This document shows, one piece after another, positions 23,423 through 31,278 of a stretch of 64,000 nt of DNA (within the stretch, counting starts at the first letter, position 1; the number at the start of each line of letters is the position of its first letter). The notes under the pieces were generated by a model. It saw nothing but the letters and a program-made list of their open reading frames with translations. It searched no databases and was not told where the DNA came from. The DNA comes from Proteus hauseri ATCC 700826 (lineage in GTDB: Bacteria; Pseudomonadota; Gammaproteobacteria; Enterobacterales; Enterobacteriaceae). The position numbers and the translations under genes are program-made. The stretch is taken from the NCBI RefSeq assembly GCF_001654965.1, contig NZ_LXEV01000007.1, positions 1 to 64,000 on the forward strand, in the 5' to 3' direction.

Positions 23423-24319
23423 ATGGCTATCGATCTGAGCAATCTTATAACTGAAAGTAGAAATATTGAAAGTGAGAATATCGACACACTTTCAACGTTA
23501 AATATGCTGAAAGTTATCAATAATGAAGATAAAAAGGTGCCATTTGCTGTTGAAGCTACATTACCTGATATTGCTAAGTTGGTTGATAAAGTTGCAGATG
23601 CTTTTCAGTGTGGTGGTCGTCTTATTTATTGTGGCGCGGGTACTTCGGGTCGATTAGGAATATTGGATGCCAGTGAGTGTCCTCCGACTTATGGATCTCC
23701 ACGCGAAATGGTTATTGGTTTAATTGCTGGTGGGCATAAAGCTATTTTGCAAGCAGTTGAGAACGCTGAAGATAATTTTGAACTTGGTGAACAAGATTTA
23801 CGTCAGCTTCATTTTAACAACAAAGATGTGTTAGTAGGTATTGCAGCAAGTGGTAGAACTCCTTATGTCATTGGCGCTTTGAATTATGCTAAATCATTGG
23901 GGGCTACAACAGGTGCAATTAGCTGTAATCCTGAAAGCCCTATTGCACAAATTGCGGATATCGCTATTACACCGATTGTGGGAGCCGAAGTGGTCACAGG
24001 ATCATCACGTATGAAAGCGGGCACAGCACAAAAGCTTATCTTAAATATGATAACAACGGCTGCGATGATTAAAATCGGTAAGGTTTTTGGGAATTTGATG
24101 GTGGATGTCGAAGCGACTAATGCCAAACTTGTTGAGCGCCAAATTCGCATTGTGATGCAAGCCACCGAGTGTGAAAGAGCTATCGCAGAACAAGCATTAT
24201 CGCAATGCCATCACCATTGTAAAACTGCTATTTTGATTATCTTAGCTGGTGTTGATGCACCGCAAGCCACGCAAATGCTTAACCAAAATAAAGGGTTTAT
24301 TAGAAAGGCGTTGGAATAG
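23423..24319 (+). CDS. murQ: N-acetylmuramic acid 6-phosphate etherase
   Basis: Cleaves the lactyl ether of MurNAc-6-phosphate to give GlcNAc-6-phosphate and D-lactate, in recycling of the cell wall and use of exogenous MurNAc. The 298 residues equal the E. coli MurQ length. The SIS-domain signatures [20 protein letters not shown] (about 71-90) and [15 protein letters not shown] are present, with the acidic catalytic residues in the expected segments (DASE). In E. coli murQ is followed by the PTS transporter gene murP and is next to murR; here neither is present and a mobile-element remnant follows. It may serve only internal recycling via AnmK, as an inference. Confidence 0.95.
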   Translation: MAIDLSNLITESRNIESENIDTLSTLNMLKVINNEDKKVPFAVEATLPDIAKLVDKVADAFQCGGRLIYCGAGTSGRLGILDASECPPTYGSPREMVIGLIAGGHKAILQAVENAEDNFELGEQDLRQLHFNNKDVLVGIAASGRTPYVIGALNYAKSLGATTGAISCNPESPIAQIADIAITPIVGAEVVTGSSRMKAGTAQKLILNMITTAAMIKIGKVFGNLMVDVEATNAKLVERQIRIVMQATECERAIAEQALSQCHHHCKTAILIILAGVDAPQATQMLNQNKGFIRKALE

Positions 24320-24359
24320 TGTAACGCTACAATTTGATGTTCTCTCTAAAGTACTATTA

Positions 24360-24379
24360 TTGACATCCTCCTCGCCCTA
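24360..24379 (+). mobile_element. Possible left half of an IS200/IS605-type end hairpin
   Basis: The 20 bases TTGACATCCTCCTCGCCCTA look like one end of the terminal hairpin of IS200/IS605 (IS1341-like) elements, and are cut by the IS3-family remnant that follows. The right flank GAAAGACGGGG at 24995-25005 could be the other half. The call is by recollection of such ends. Confidence 0.4.
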
Positions 24380-24994
24380 TGAACTGCACCCCAAAAGTTG
24401 GACTCTTTTAGTCTAATTTGAAGGGTGCTTTTTTATGTTAAAACATACTCTAGAGTTTAAACTTGAAATCATTCAGGCTTACCTAAATGATGAAGGGCCA
24501 CCTAAAATACTCAGTAAAAGGTTTAAAATTAATCATGCCATAATCCGCCTATGGATTGAAAATTATCGATTACACGGGTTAGGTGGCTTAAAAGTTAAAA
24601 CGTCAAAACAAGTTTATTCTCCCGAGTTCAAATTTCATGCAGTTCAAATGATCCTCAATGGGACATCTCTACATGAAGTTTGCAGACAACTTGATATCAG
24701 CGATAGATCAAGGGGGCAGTATCAAATGGCTCATTATCAACAACAGCTACAGGAAAGGGGCTTAAAACAAAGCATGTCACGGAAAGGGAATCGTTTAGAT
24801 AATGCGTCAATGGAAAGCTTTTTCGGGATACTTAACTCTGAGTGTTTTCATGGAAAAGAATTTAAATCGGTTGATGAATTAGAGTAGACCGTGAAAGAAT
24901 CAAGGTTAAATTGAAAGGACTCAGCCCTGTAGAGCACAGAACTCAGTCCTTGAAAGCTGCTTAATGAACAGTCCAACTTTATGGGGGCACTTCA
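24380..24994 (+). mobile_element. IS3-family (IS150-group) internally deleted element
   Basis: A 615-base remnant of an IS of normal length near 1.4 kb. The left end TGAACTGCACCCCAAAAGTT (24380-24399) and the right end (24971-24994, reverse complement TGAAGTGCCCCCATAAAGTT) are 24-base imperfect inverted repeats agreeing at 21 positions. Both resemble IS150 ends (TGTACTGCACCC...). The interior joins the start of orfA to the end of orfB, losing about half the element including the DDE catalytic core apart from its end. No target-site duplication is evident. It could still be mobilised in trans, if the ends are functional. Confidence 0.85.
24435..24964 (+). pseudogene. Fused and frameshifted IS3-family transposase remnant
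   Basis: The frame from 24435 starts as orfA of an IS150-group element (helix-turn-helix MLKHTLEFKLEIIQAYLN and a second HTH EFKFHAVQMILNGTSLHEV) and then runs directly into the C-terminal part of orfB: YQMAHYQQQLQERGLKQSMS, then NRLDNASMESFFGILNSE. The deletion junction lies near 24710 (the text after GATAGATCAAGGGGGCAGTA). A premature TAG follows DELE, after which the remaining orfB end can be read in another frame: RIKVKLKGLSPVEHRTQSLK then Ala-Ala and a stop at 24962-24964. The DDE catalytic residues upstream of the junction are absent. It cannot encode an active transposase. Confidence 0.85.
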
Positions 24995-25043
24995 GAAAGA
25001 CGGGGTTTTACGGCATACCTGATAAGTGAATATAAACAATGAG

Positions 25044-28000
25044 TCAGAGTGGAAAATCGAACCATATCCCCTTATGGCGAAATCGAGTAATATATTCTTT
25101 GGGTATTGGTGTTACAAAGGTCGCTTCTACGGTTCTTGCGGGTAGCATAGCGACAAAATTTGAAGTATCAACTGTTTCCCCATCAAGTAGTAAACGTGGA
25201 GAAGCTACATTTTTTCGAAATTTTAGCGTTTCAGTTCCAAGTACCTGAGCTGTGATATTTTGCTCATGCATTTTAGGAATTTTAATTTCATATAAATAAT
25301 CACGAGAATCAGCATAACCCCCAGCCGCCATATCTGTACCGAAAGAGATATAATCTCGGTTAGGGCTACGGACATGGGCTTGTGAGTGTTCTGTAGCATT
25401 TTTACTAAATTCAGATTTGAAGCGCTGTAATATTTCTGCGGGTGTATCTTGGCTCCAAGGTTTGAACCCTCCCGCTTCACTTATTTTATTGGGTGCCCGA
25501 TTTTCACCTCGATAAAATGCCATTGCATCTTCTACTACGGCCCACTTTTTCGCAGCCGCAGTCGCACCGCGACCCGATAATCCTGTGTCTAGAATATTTC
25601 CAATACGTGCTCTGAAGCCTGAAGTTGCTCTGCTTAGCCCCATTAGGGCGCCACGACCCACCGCCTCACTGATACCTGCAATACCTGTGCCTAAAGAAAC
25701 CCAGCCAAGAACAGATGATGCTTCAAGATTACTATCAGAAATAGCACCGCTGATAATACTTGTAATATCGGAAACAACACCCAGAGCCCCTACAGCTAAA
25801 GTGATTGCAGAGGTTGAGCTAAGCGCTGCCGCCACACTGCCAGCTGCAATAATTGAAGCGCCTGCTGTGAAGATAGAGAAAATTAATCCTAACGCACCCA
25901 ATACAATTCCTGTAATAGCGTTGCCACTTAAATGACCACTGGGATCTAATCGGTTGATTGGATCGCCAGCACAATAGGCATAAGGGTTAATACCGCCCGC
26001 ATCAAAGGGGCTGAGACTATCAGGGCTAATAAACCTCATTAGTTGAGGATTGTACGTTCGATACCCATTCCCCAGATGATAATTGCCACTAAGTGGATCA
26101 CGACGCTCACCATTAAAGCCGGGTAGCCATAAATCACTACGACTATAACCGTAAGGGCTCCATTGGCTCAGCGTTCCATTATCTTGAGATGTGTCTCGTG
26201 ACCAAAGTAGGCTGGCATGGCTATCTGTGGCAGTGAGTATGAGATTGTTTTCTGTTGCAGCACCCAAACAATGATGGCCTAGTTTGATTAATCGATTATT
26301 AATAGACTTAGATGTCATTAATTCGTTTACAAGCTCATCTCCCCGGTAATAGAGAGATCTACTATCTGTATCATCAATATTTTGTATGGCTAGACGATTT
26401 AATGCATCATAACTATATGTACTATTTTTTCCGTTCGGGTTACTGATGATTTTAAGTCGGCCAATTGCGTCATAATGTAATGTATTATCTATTTCATCTT
26501 TAATCATACGTCCATTAGCATCATAACTGAGTGAAATATTAGCTGGATAATTGGCGTGTGTATGCGTTATCGATGAGAGTTGAGTGGGATCTTTATCATT
26601 TTGATAATGATAGTTAGCACTGTCTATAGTGTTATCTTTGTGGGTTGTGTCTACCTGAACAAGGTTATTAAGAGCATCATAAGAATAGATTTGTTTTGAG
26701 AGTAAATTACCATACGGCGTGGTTGGAAGCTCACTCCCTATTGCTTCGTAACTGAGTAAGCGATTGCGTAGATCGTAGTTATAATGTTCTGTACAGACAG
26801 TGGTGCCATTTTTTTGGGTTACACGATTGGCAAGTTGATTGTTTTCCAACCATGTTTGAGATATTACTATTTTCATACCGGAATTATCGGTTATAGTACG
26901 TGAGATCTCTCTGCCAAAATCATCATAAAAGAGCTGTGTTTTTAGGTTAGCTGCTGTTGTAGGATCAGAAACAGTTAGGGTGCTGAGATCCCCTAATGCG
27001 TTGTAATTGATTTGAGTTTTTAATGCATTATCAGTAACTTCAATAAGTTGACCAAATGCATTTCTGTTGTAGCGCGTTTGAGCACTTGTGATATCGTTAA
27101 ATGCGGTATTGCTGCCGAGTAATGTCCATTGGTAATCGCTTTTTTTAGCACCAGTTAAATTACTCGTGACGGTTTCTGTTTTTAATGTTCCTGAAGGATG
27201 CCAAGCCAATAGTGTATTAACGCTATTGGACTCGTCTGCATCTAACAGCCGGCCATTACGTGCATTATAAGAGAACTTTTGTTTAACGTCATTTGAGCTA
27301 AGAGAAAGTATGGCATTATCCAATTCAGGCACGTACGTCATAAGGATTTTTTCTTGTGCCGGTGTTGTCACATTATCTGGTACAGGGGAGGCTTTTTGAT
27401 AGGTATAATCTGTTACCCTCCCTCCACTTATACTTTTTACTACGCGTCCTAAACTATCAAATATTTGAGTACCTAGCGTCCAAGTTTCATTTTCTCTTTT
27501 TGAATTATTTCCCGTTACTTTTATGGATGTGATTTGTTCATCCTTTAAAAAAGGGGCATAAGTGCGAGTGACTATGCTACCATCTGCTGCTGTTTGGGTA
27601 ACAACGCGATCATAAGCGTCATAGGTACGTAGTGTGACGTGACCCAGCTCGTCTTCTTCTCTGCATAAGCGTCCCCATCCGTCATAGTCATACTTACGTG
27701 TCCCTTTAATATTCTCTTGTTGGTCTTTGAGTGTAATATGTAGAGGTCGAGAGTTAATATCATAAGTTGTTTGAGTACTACCGCTATATATTTCTTGTCC
27801 ATCTTGAGTGCCACTTTGTTTTAATATTTTTGTGAGATAGATGACATCAATATTTTGCCAACGTGTTCTACCATTAGTCGAGGATGCCTTGGTTATCTGA
27901 CCCCAATTATCGTAACAGTAAGTATTACTTATTGTGTACTGTTTATTGCTTTGATTTTCTTCTAACTGCCAGTCACTACTGGTTTCTGAACTTATTTCAT

Positions 28001-29987
28001 TCAATAAATTATAATTATAAGATTGAACTTCATACCAGATAGTAGGGGTATTGCTATTTGCTCGTAATTTACGAATGATTCGTCCTAAACCGTCAAAAAA
28101 AATTTTTGACTTATTTCCTTGTCCATCGGTTTCTATGCACGTTATATTCTTATTTTGGTCAATGAGATAATGCCAAGTACTGGTATTTTCATATTCTGTT
28201 CCTTGGGATAAAGTTTTACTAATAATTCGCCCCATACAATCATATTGATAATTAGTGTTAATACCTTGAGCATCTGTCTTTGTGTAAAGTAAACCACTAA
28301 ATAGCGATTGAACACGTGTGAGTTCACTACTTAAGCCGTCATAACCAATAAGTTTAGCTGTTTGTGTGATTAAGTTATTGTTTATTCGCGTACTAAAATA
28401 TTGGGTATTAATATAGACGTTATCTTCATTTTCTAAGTCATATACTTCTTCTTTAATGATCGTTACTCGACCAAAGCTAATATCGTCTAGTGTTGAGTTT
28501 AAGGTGTAAAATTGCCGTGATAATAGTTTGTTATCACTATAAAAACATTTTTTCTCTTGTACGATATATTCAGTATTGCCGAGTTTTTGGTAACTAAACT
28601 GAATGACACGTATTGGTGTGGGATAAGGTGTTTTCGGTGGTATGAGCGTTTGTTGTTTCATATATTTTACAAAACCATTGGGGGTTGGTGGACAATTTTC
28701 TTCCCCTTCAGCTGCATACCAAAGTGTTTGGATTTCTGAGCCATCTGGATATTGTTCTTTAATCGGGTTGCCCCAGATATCAAATTCGGTTTTTGTTATC
28801 TCCTCACGACTCTGTTCTTCAGCTGGTTTGCTGAGGTCAGTATATTGAATTGTTGTTTGTTTTGGTAACTGAAATTGCTCTGGTTGTTGATCAAAAGGCA
28901 TGCCTATCATTGCGTAATATTCCGTTTTTACGCTGTGTATACAGGTTCCTCTCTGGATCTTCTCTTCTGTGATCAAATGGAAATTGTTATAGTGACGAGT
29001 AATAGTAATATTTTCACTCTCTCCTATTTGAGTTTCAGTTGAACCATATTGATAATCAGTCAAAATAGCATAGGCGTTGTCACGGTTAGGAGAGAAATTA
29101 ACGCCACTTGCAAACCCTAAATAGTTAGTGCTGGTATATTCATATGTAGTAACTTGTGCTTTCTGTTCGTTACCAGGGTCAAGAATATATTTTATTACAG
29201 CAGGAAGAGCGGGAATGGCATCTTCAGGAAAACGCATGATATTATTTTGATAAGTTATGGTTTCAGTTAATCCTGAAGGATAAATAATACTCTCAACAAA
29301 ACCATTTATATTATATGAAATATCCCATTTGTAATCGTTATTTATATAAACTATTTTTTTCAGAAAGCCATTAAATAATTGGCAGTGTAAAAGACGTTCT
29401 TCTGAAGTTTCTGAGAATAGTGTTAATGCAGGAATATTTAGATCGTCATAATTGATGTTAATTAGCTCCCCATTTTGATCTTCTATACTTGATAGCCTAT
29501 TTATTCCTTTAAATATCCAATTGAAATTAACTTGATGGCCTAGAGGGGAATGTATTGAGATCACATTTTTTATTTCTCTACCAGAATTAGTCCCCTCTAA
29601 AATCTCAACTACGCCTGATTTGTAAGTAATAATATAATTCTCATTAGTTCGTTCTATTTTAAATGTTTTTAATTTTCGTTGTTCAACCTCTATACCTTGT
29701 GGATTTTCTTTGATGTGATAGGTTTCACCATTGGATAAATACAGTATTTTATTTAGTGCATCATAATAGGTTAGTGAGAAAGAAATACCTTTGCCAAAAC
29801 CGATATTATCAGTGTTAAGTTGATTGTAATTTAATGAAAGATTAATTTCTGGACCTAAATTCCCATTTGCCACGATGTTTATGATGGGAAAAGAGAATGA
29901 ATATAATCCAGTACGAGGATCTACTCCCCCAAGTGAAGCGCTGAAAAAATTATGACTTTGTGTAAAATATTCTGATTTTTGTGTCAT
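25044..29987 (-). CDS. RHS/YD-repeat polymorphic toxin with C-terminal ADP-ribosyltransferase-like domain
   Basis: A 1647-residue protein built from YD/RHS repeats that would form a hollow shell around a C-terminal toxin. It starts HNFFSASLGGVDPRTGLYSF with no signal peptide, followed by about 1200 residues of YD repeats (many copies of the forms YDxxGRL and YNALGxL). The core ends with FNGERRDPLSGNYHLGNGYR and DPINRLDPSGH near residue 1352, the usual cleavage and variability boundary. The last 295 residues are unlike the core: a hydrophobic stretch (about 1353-1415), then FYRGENRAPNKISEAGGFKP at about 1491, YISFGTD at about 1546, and PARTVEATFVTPIP at about 1616. These match the order of the R, STS and ExE motifs of cholera-toxin-like ADP-ribosyltransferases. 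The start at 29987 (MTQKSEYF) has GGAG nine bases upstream; the frame is open 26 codons further. No immunity gene lies downstream. Confidence 0.85.
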   Translation of the reverse strand: MTQKSEYFTQSHNFFSASLGGVDPRTGLYSFSFPIINIVANGNLGPEINLSLNYNQLNTDNIGFGKGISFSLTYYDALNKILYLSNGETYHIKENPQGIEVEQRKLKTFKIERTNENYIITYKSGVVEILEGTNSGREIKNVISIHSPLGHQVNFNWIFKGINRLSSIEDQNGELININYDDLNIPALTLFSETSEERLLHCQLFNGFLKKIVYINNDYKWDISYNINGFVESIIYPSGLTETITYQNNIMRFPEDAIPALPAVIKYILDPGNEQKAQVTTYEYTSTNYLGFASGVNFSPNRDNAYAILTDYQYGSTETQIGESENITITRHYNNFHLITEEKIQRGTCIHSVKTEYYAMIGMPFDQQPEQFQLPKQTTIQYTDLSKPAEEQSREEITKTEFDIWGNPIKEQYPDGSEIQTLWYAAEGEENCPPTPNGFVKYMKQQTLIPPKTPYPTPIRVIQFSYQKLGNTEYIVQEKKCFYSDNKLLSRQFYTLNSTLDDISFGRVTIIKEEVYDLENEDNVYINTQYFSTRINNNLITQTAKLIGYDGLSSELTRVQSLFSGLLYTKTDAQGINTNYQYDCMGRIISKTLSQGTEYENTSTWHYLIDQNKNITCIETDGQGNKSKIFFDGLGRIIRKLRANSNTPTIWYEVQSYNYNLLNEISSETSSDWQLEENQSNKQYTISNTYCYDNWGQITKASSTNGRTRWQNIDVIYLTKILKQSGTQDGQEIYSGSTQTTYDINSRPLHITLKDQQENIKGTRKYDYDGWGRLCREEDELGHVTLRTYDAYDRVVTQTAADGSIVTRTYAPFLKDEQITSIKVTGNNSKRENETWTLGTQIFDSLGRVVKSISGGRVTDYTYQKASPVPDNVTTPAQEKILMTYVPELDNAILSLSSNDVKQKFSYNARNGRLLDADESNSVNTLLAWHPSGTLKTETVTSNLTGAKKSDYQWTLLGSNTAFNDITSAQTRYNRNAFGQLIEVTDNALKTQINYNALGDLSTLTVSDPTTAANLKTQLFYDDFGREISRTITDNSGMKIVISQTWLENNQLANRVTQKNGTTVCTEHYNYDLRNRLLSYEAIGSELPTTPYGNLLSKQIYSYDALNNLVQVDTTHKDNTIDSANYHYQNDKDPTQLSSITHTHANYPANISLSYDANGRMIKDEIDNTLHYDAIGRLKIISNPNGKNSTYSYDALNRLAIQNIDDTDSRSLYYRGDELVNELMTSKSINNRLIKLGHHCLGAATENNLILTATDSHASLLWSRDTSQDNGTLSQWSPYGYSRSDLWLPGFNGERRDPLSGNYHLGNGYRTYNPQLMRFISPDSLSPFDAGGINPYAYCAGDPINRLDPSGHLSGNAITGIVLGALGLIFSIFTAGASIIAAGSVAAALSSTSAITLAVGALGVVSDITSIISGAISDSNLEASSVLGWVSLGTGIAGISEAVGRGALMGLSRATSGFRARIGNILDTGLSGRGATAAAKKWAVVEDAMAFYRGENRAPNKISEAGGFKPWSQDTPAEILQRFKSEFSKNATEHSQAHVRSPNRDYISFGTDMAAGGYADSRDYLYEIKIPKMHEQNITAQVLGTETLKFRKNVASPRLLLDGETVDTSNFVAMLPARTVEATFVTPIPKEYITRFRHKGIWFDFPL

Positions 29988-30026
29988 TGTATAAAACTCC
30001 ATTAATATTATTGGGTTGCAGGCGAA

Positions 30027-30057
30027 ATTAGCCTCTGTGCATAAGTGAGAGGCTAAT
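30027..30057 (-). terminator. Hairpin between the 306-residue gene and the RHS gene
   Basis: ATTAGCCTCT (30027-30036) pairs with AGAGGCTAAT (30048-30057). The T-run is on the plus-strand side, so for leftward transcription this would be at most a weak terminator or a processing site. It may lower RHS expression relative to the upstream gene. Confidence 0.55.
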
Positions 30058-30094
30058 TTTTTCAAAGATGGGATTTATTTAAATAGGTAATGAA

Positions 30095-31015
30095 TCAAAC
30101 AATAACGTTAAAAGATATTTGATTATCACCGTTTGATGTAACATTGATATCAGCTCTGTTTCCGTATTGGTCATGTAAGAAGAAATGTAAAGATTTTTTC
30201 CATTCGCTGTAGGCCCATAGAGCACCATGCCATACCCGATAAGACCAGAAACAGATCCCCGTTTCTTCATGACTTTTCGATGTTACGGTAATGGACCATG
30301 AAGAGGAAAAGGTAAATTTTTTTGTATAAGTGGCAGATACATCACGTTTTATCGATGAGTCAGTTGAGGTGCAGCAACCTTTATAATTTCCTGTTTGTTT
30401 ATAGTGAAACCAGTAGCCTTTGTCACATAGCGCATCATGCGTTATTGTATTTTGTGCTGTTTTAAATCGAACATAATATTTTTTTAAAATACAGTTATAA
30501 CCACCAAAATCACTCTCATTTTTTGTCACAATATCCAAATCATCATTATTAAATATTCTCTGAGGTTGGATGTTTAAAGAGATAAAATCAGGGGTGGCAT
30601 TATTATTGTTATTAATAGTTGAGGTTGTATATTCAGTATCACCAACCATAACACTCACGGATACTTTGAGTGGGGACTCTGAAACCTTAGGTACGGAGAG
30701 ATAACAAAGGCAACTACTCGCCGCGCTGGAGTATGTTATTGGTTTGGGAATTGGATATGCATATGCTCCTTCTTTATCGGATACTTCTAAAATACTATTT
30801 GGAATGGCCTCATTTTTATAGTCAACTAATTTTATGTGTTTGTATATTTCTTCATTAGATAAAATAATTGAATTATTTTTTGCATCTCTAGCCTCTATAA
30901 TTATATTAATAGGGACTTGATGAGCTTTATTGGCATAAATAGATGTGGATTTCTCACCGTTAGAGATGTAAATATATAATTTATATATTGTTTTTATATC
31001 ACTCCATGTATTCAT
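30095..31015 (-). CDS. Hypothetical protein upstream of the RHS toxin
   Basis: I do not recognise this 306-residue protein. The N-terminal half is rich in beta-strand-like text (VPINIIIEARDAKNNSIIL, about 34-52) and could be an Ig-like or similar beta-sandwich. The central region holds an Asn run (TINNNNNATPDF). The C-terminal half has nine or so cysteines overall in the protein, including CLCYL near 102 and CC in KGCCTSTDSS, with many aromatic residues (HGALWAYSEWKKSLHFFLH). There is no signal peptide. AGG lies eight bases before the start. It is on the same strand as the RHS gene, 107 bases upstream, and probably in one operon; a chaperone, delivery or shell-plug role is possible, but is inference from position only. 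Confidence 0.6.
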   Translation of the reverse strand: MNTWSDIKTIYKLYIYISNGEKSTSIYANKAHQVPINIIIEARDAKNNSIILSNEEIYKHIKLVDYKNEAIPNSILEVSDKEGAYAYPIPKPITYSSAASSCLCYLSVPKVSESPLKVSVSVMVGDTEYTTSTINNNNNATPDFISLNIQPQRIFNNDDLDIVTKNESDFGGYNCILKKYYVRFKTAQNTITHDALCDKGYWFHYKQTGNYKGCCTSTDSSIKRDVSATYTKKFTFSSSWSITVTSKSHEETGICFWSYRVWHGALWAYSEWKKSLHFFLHDQYGNRADINVTSNGDNQISFNVIV

Positions 31016-31102
31016 AGATAACCTCGCTATATTTATTAGTCAGTTTTTTTCGATATATAGATATTATCTTTATTTTTCCTTTTTATCATAACACGCAAAA
31101 AA

Positions 31103-31121
31103 ACATTAATTATATTAATGT
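31103..31121. promoter_or_regulatory. Perfect palindrome upstream of the RHS operon
   Basis: ACATTAAT, TAT, ATTAATGT: two 8-base arms in perfect dyad symmetry, about 90 bases upstream of the 306-residue gene. The form suits a dimeric regulator; no factor can be named. The surrounding region is very AT-rich and may also attract H-NS. A direct repeat GGCGCTTATA occurs at 31129-31138 and 31193-31202. Confidence 0.35.
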
Positions 31122-31218
31122 ATATTATGGCGCTTATAATATTTATGTGTTGGTTTTTCTTATAACCCATTAAACAATAAGTAAGAGTTATTGGCGCTTA
31201 TATCAAACAGAGACAAAA

Positions 31219-31249
31219 AAGCCAGCTAATACAAGGTATTGGCTGGCTT
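31219..31249 (-). terminator. Terminator downstream of yicC
   Basis: AAGCCAGCTAATAC (31219-31232) and GTATTGGCTGGCTT (31236-31249) form a perfect stem; read leftward it is followed by a T-run. It ends the yicC transcript and insulates the core chromosome from the RHS locus. Confidence 0.85.
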
Positions 31250-31278
31250 AATGATGGGCTGTAAACAGCTAAGAAATC

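Noticed and set aside
22588-23520. Longer start for the Sel1-repeat protein at 23520
   Set aside because: The additional 68 residues overlap the murQ coding start and are low-complexity hydrophobic text with no conserved features.
24435-24887. Intact small transposase or regulator of 150 residues
   Set aside because: The first half matches IS3-family OrfA and the second the end of OrfB, with the catalytic core missing; it is a fused remnant.
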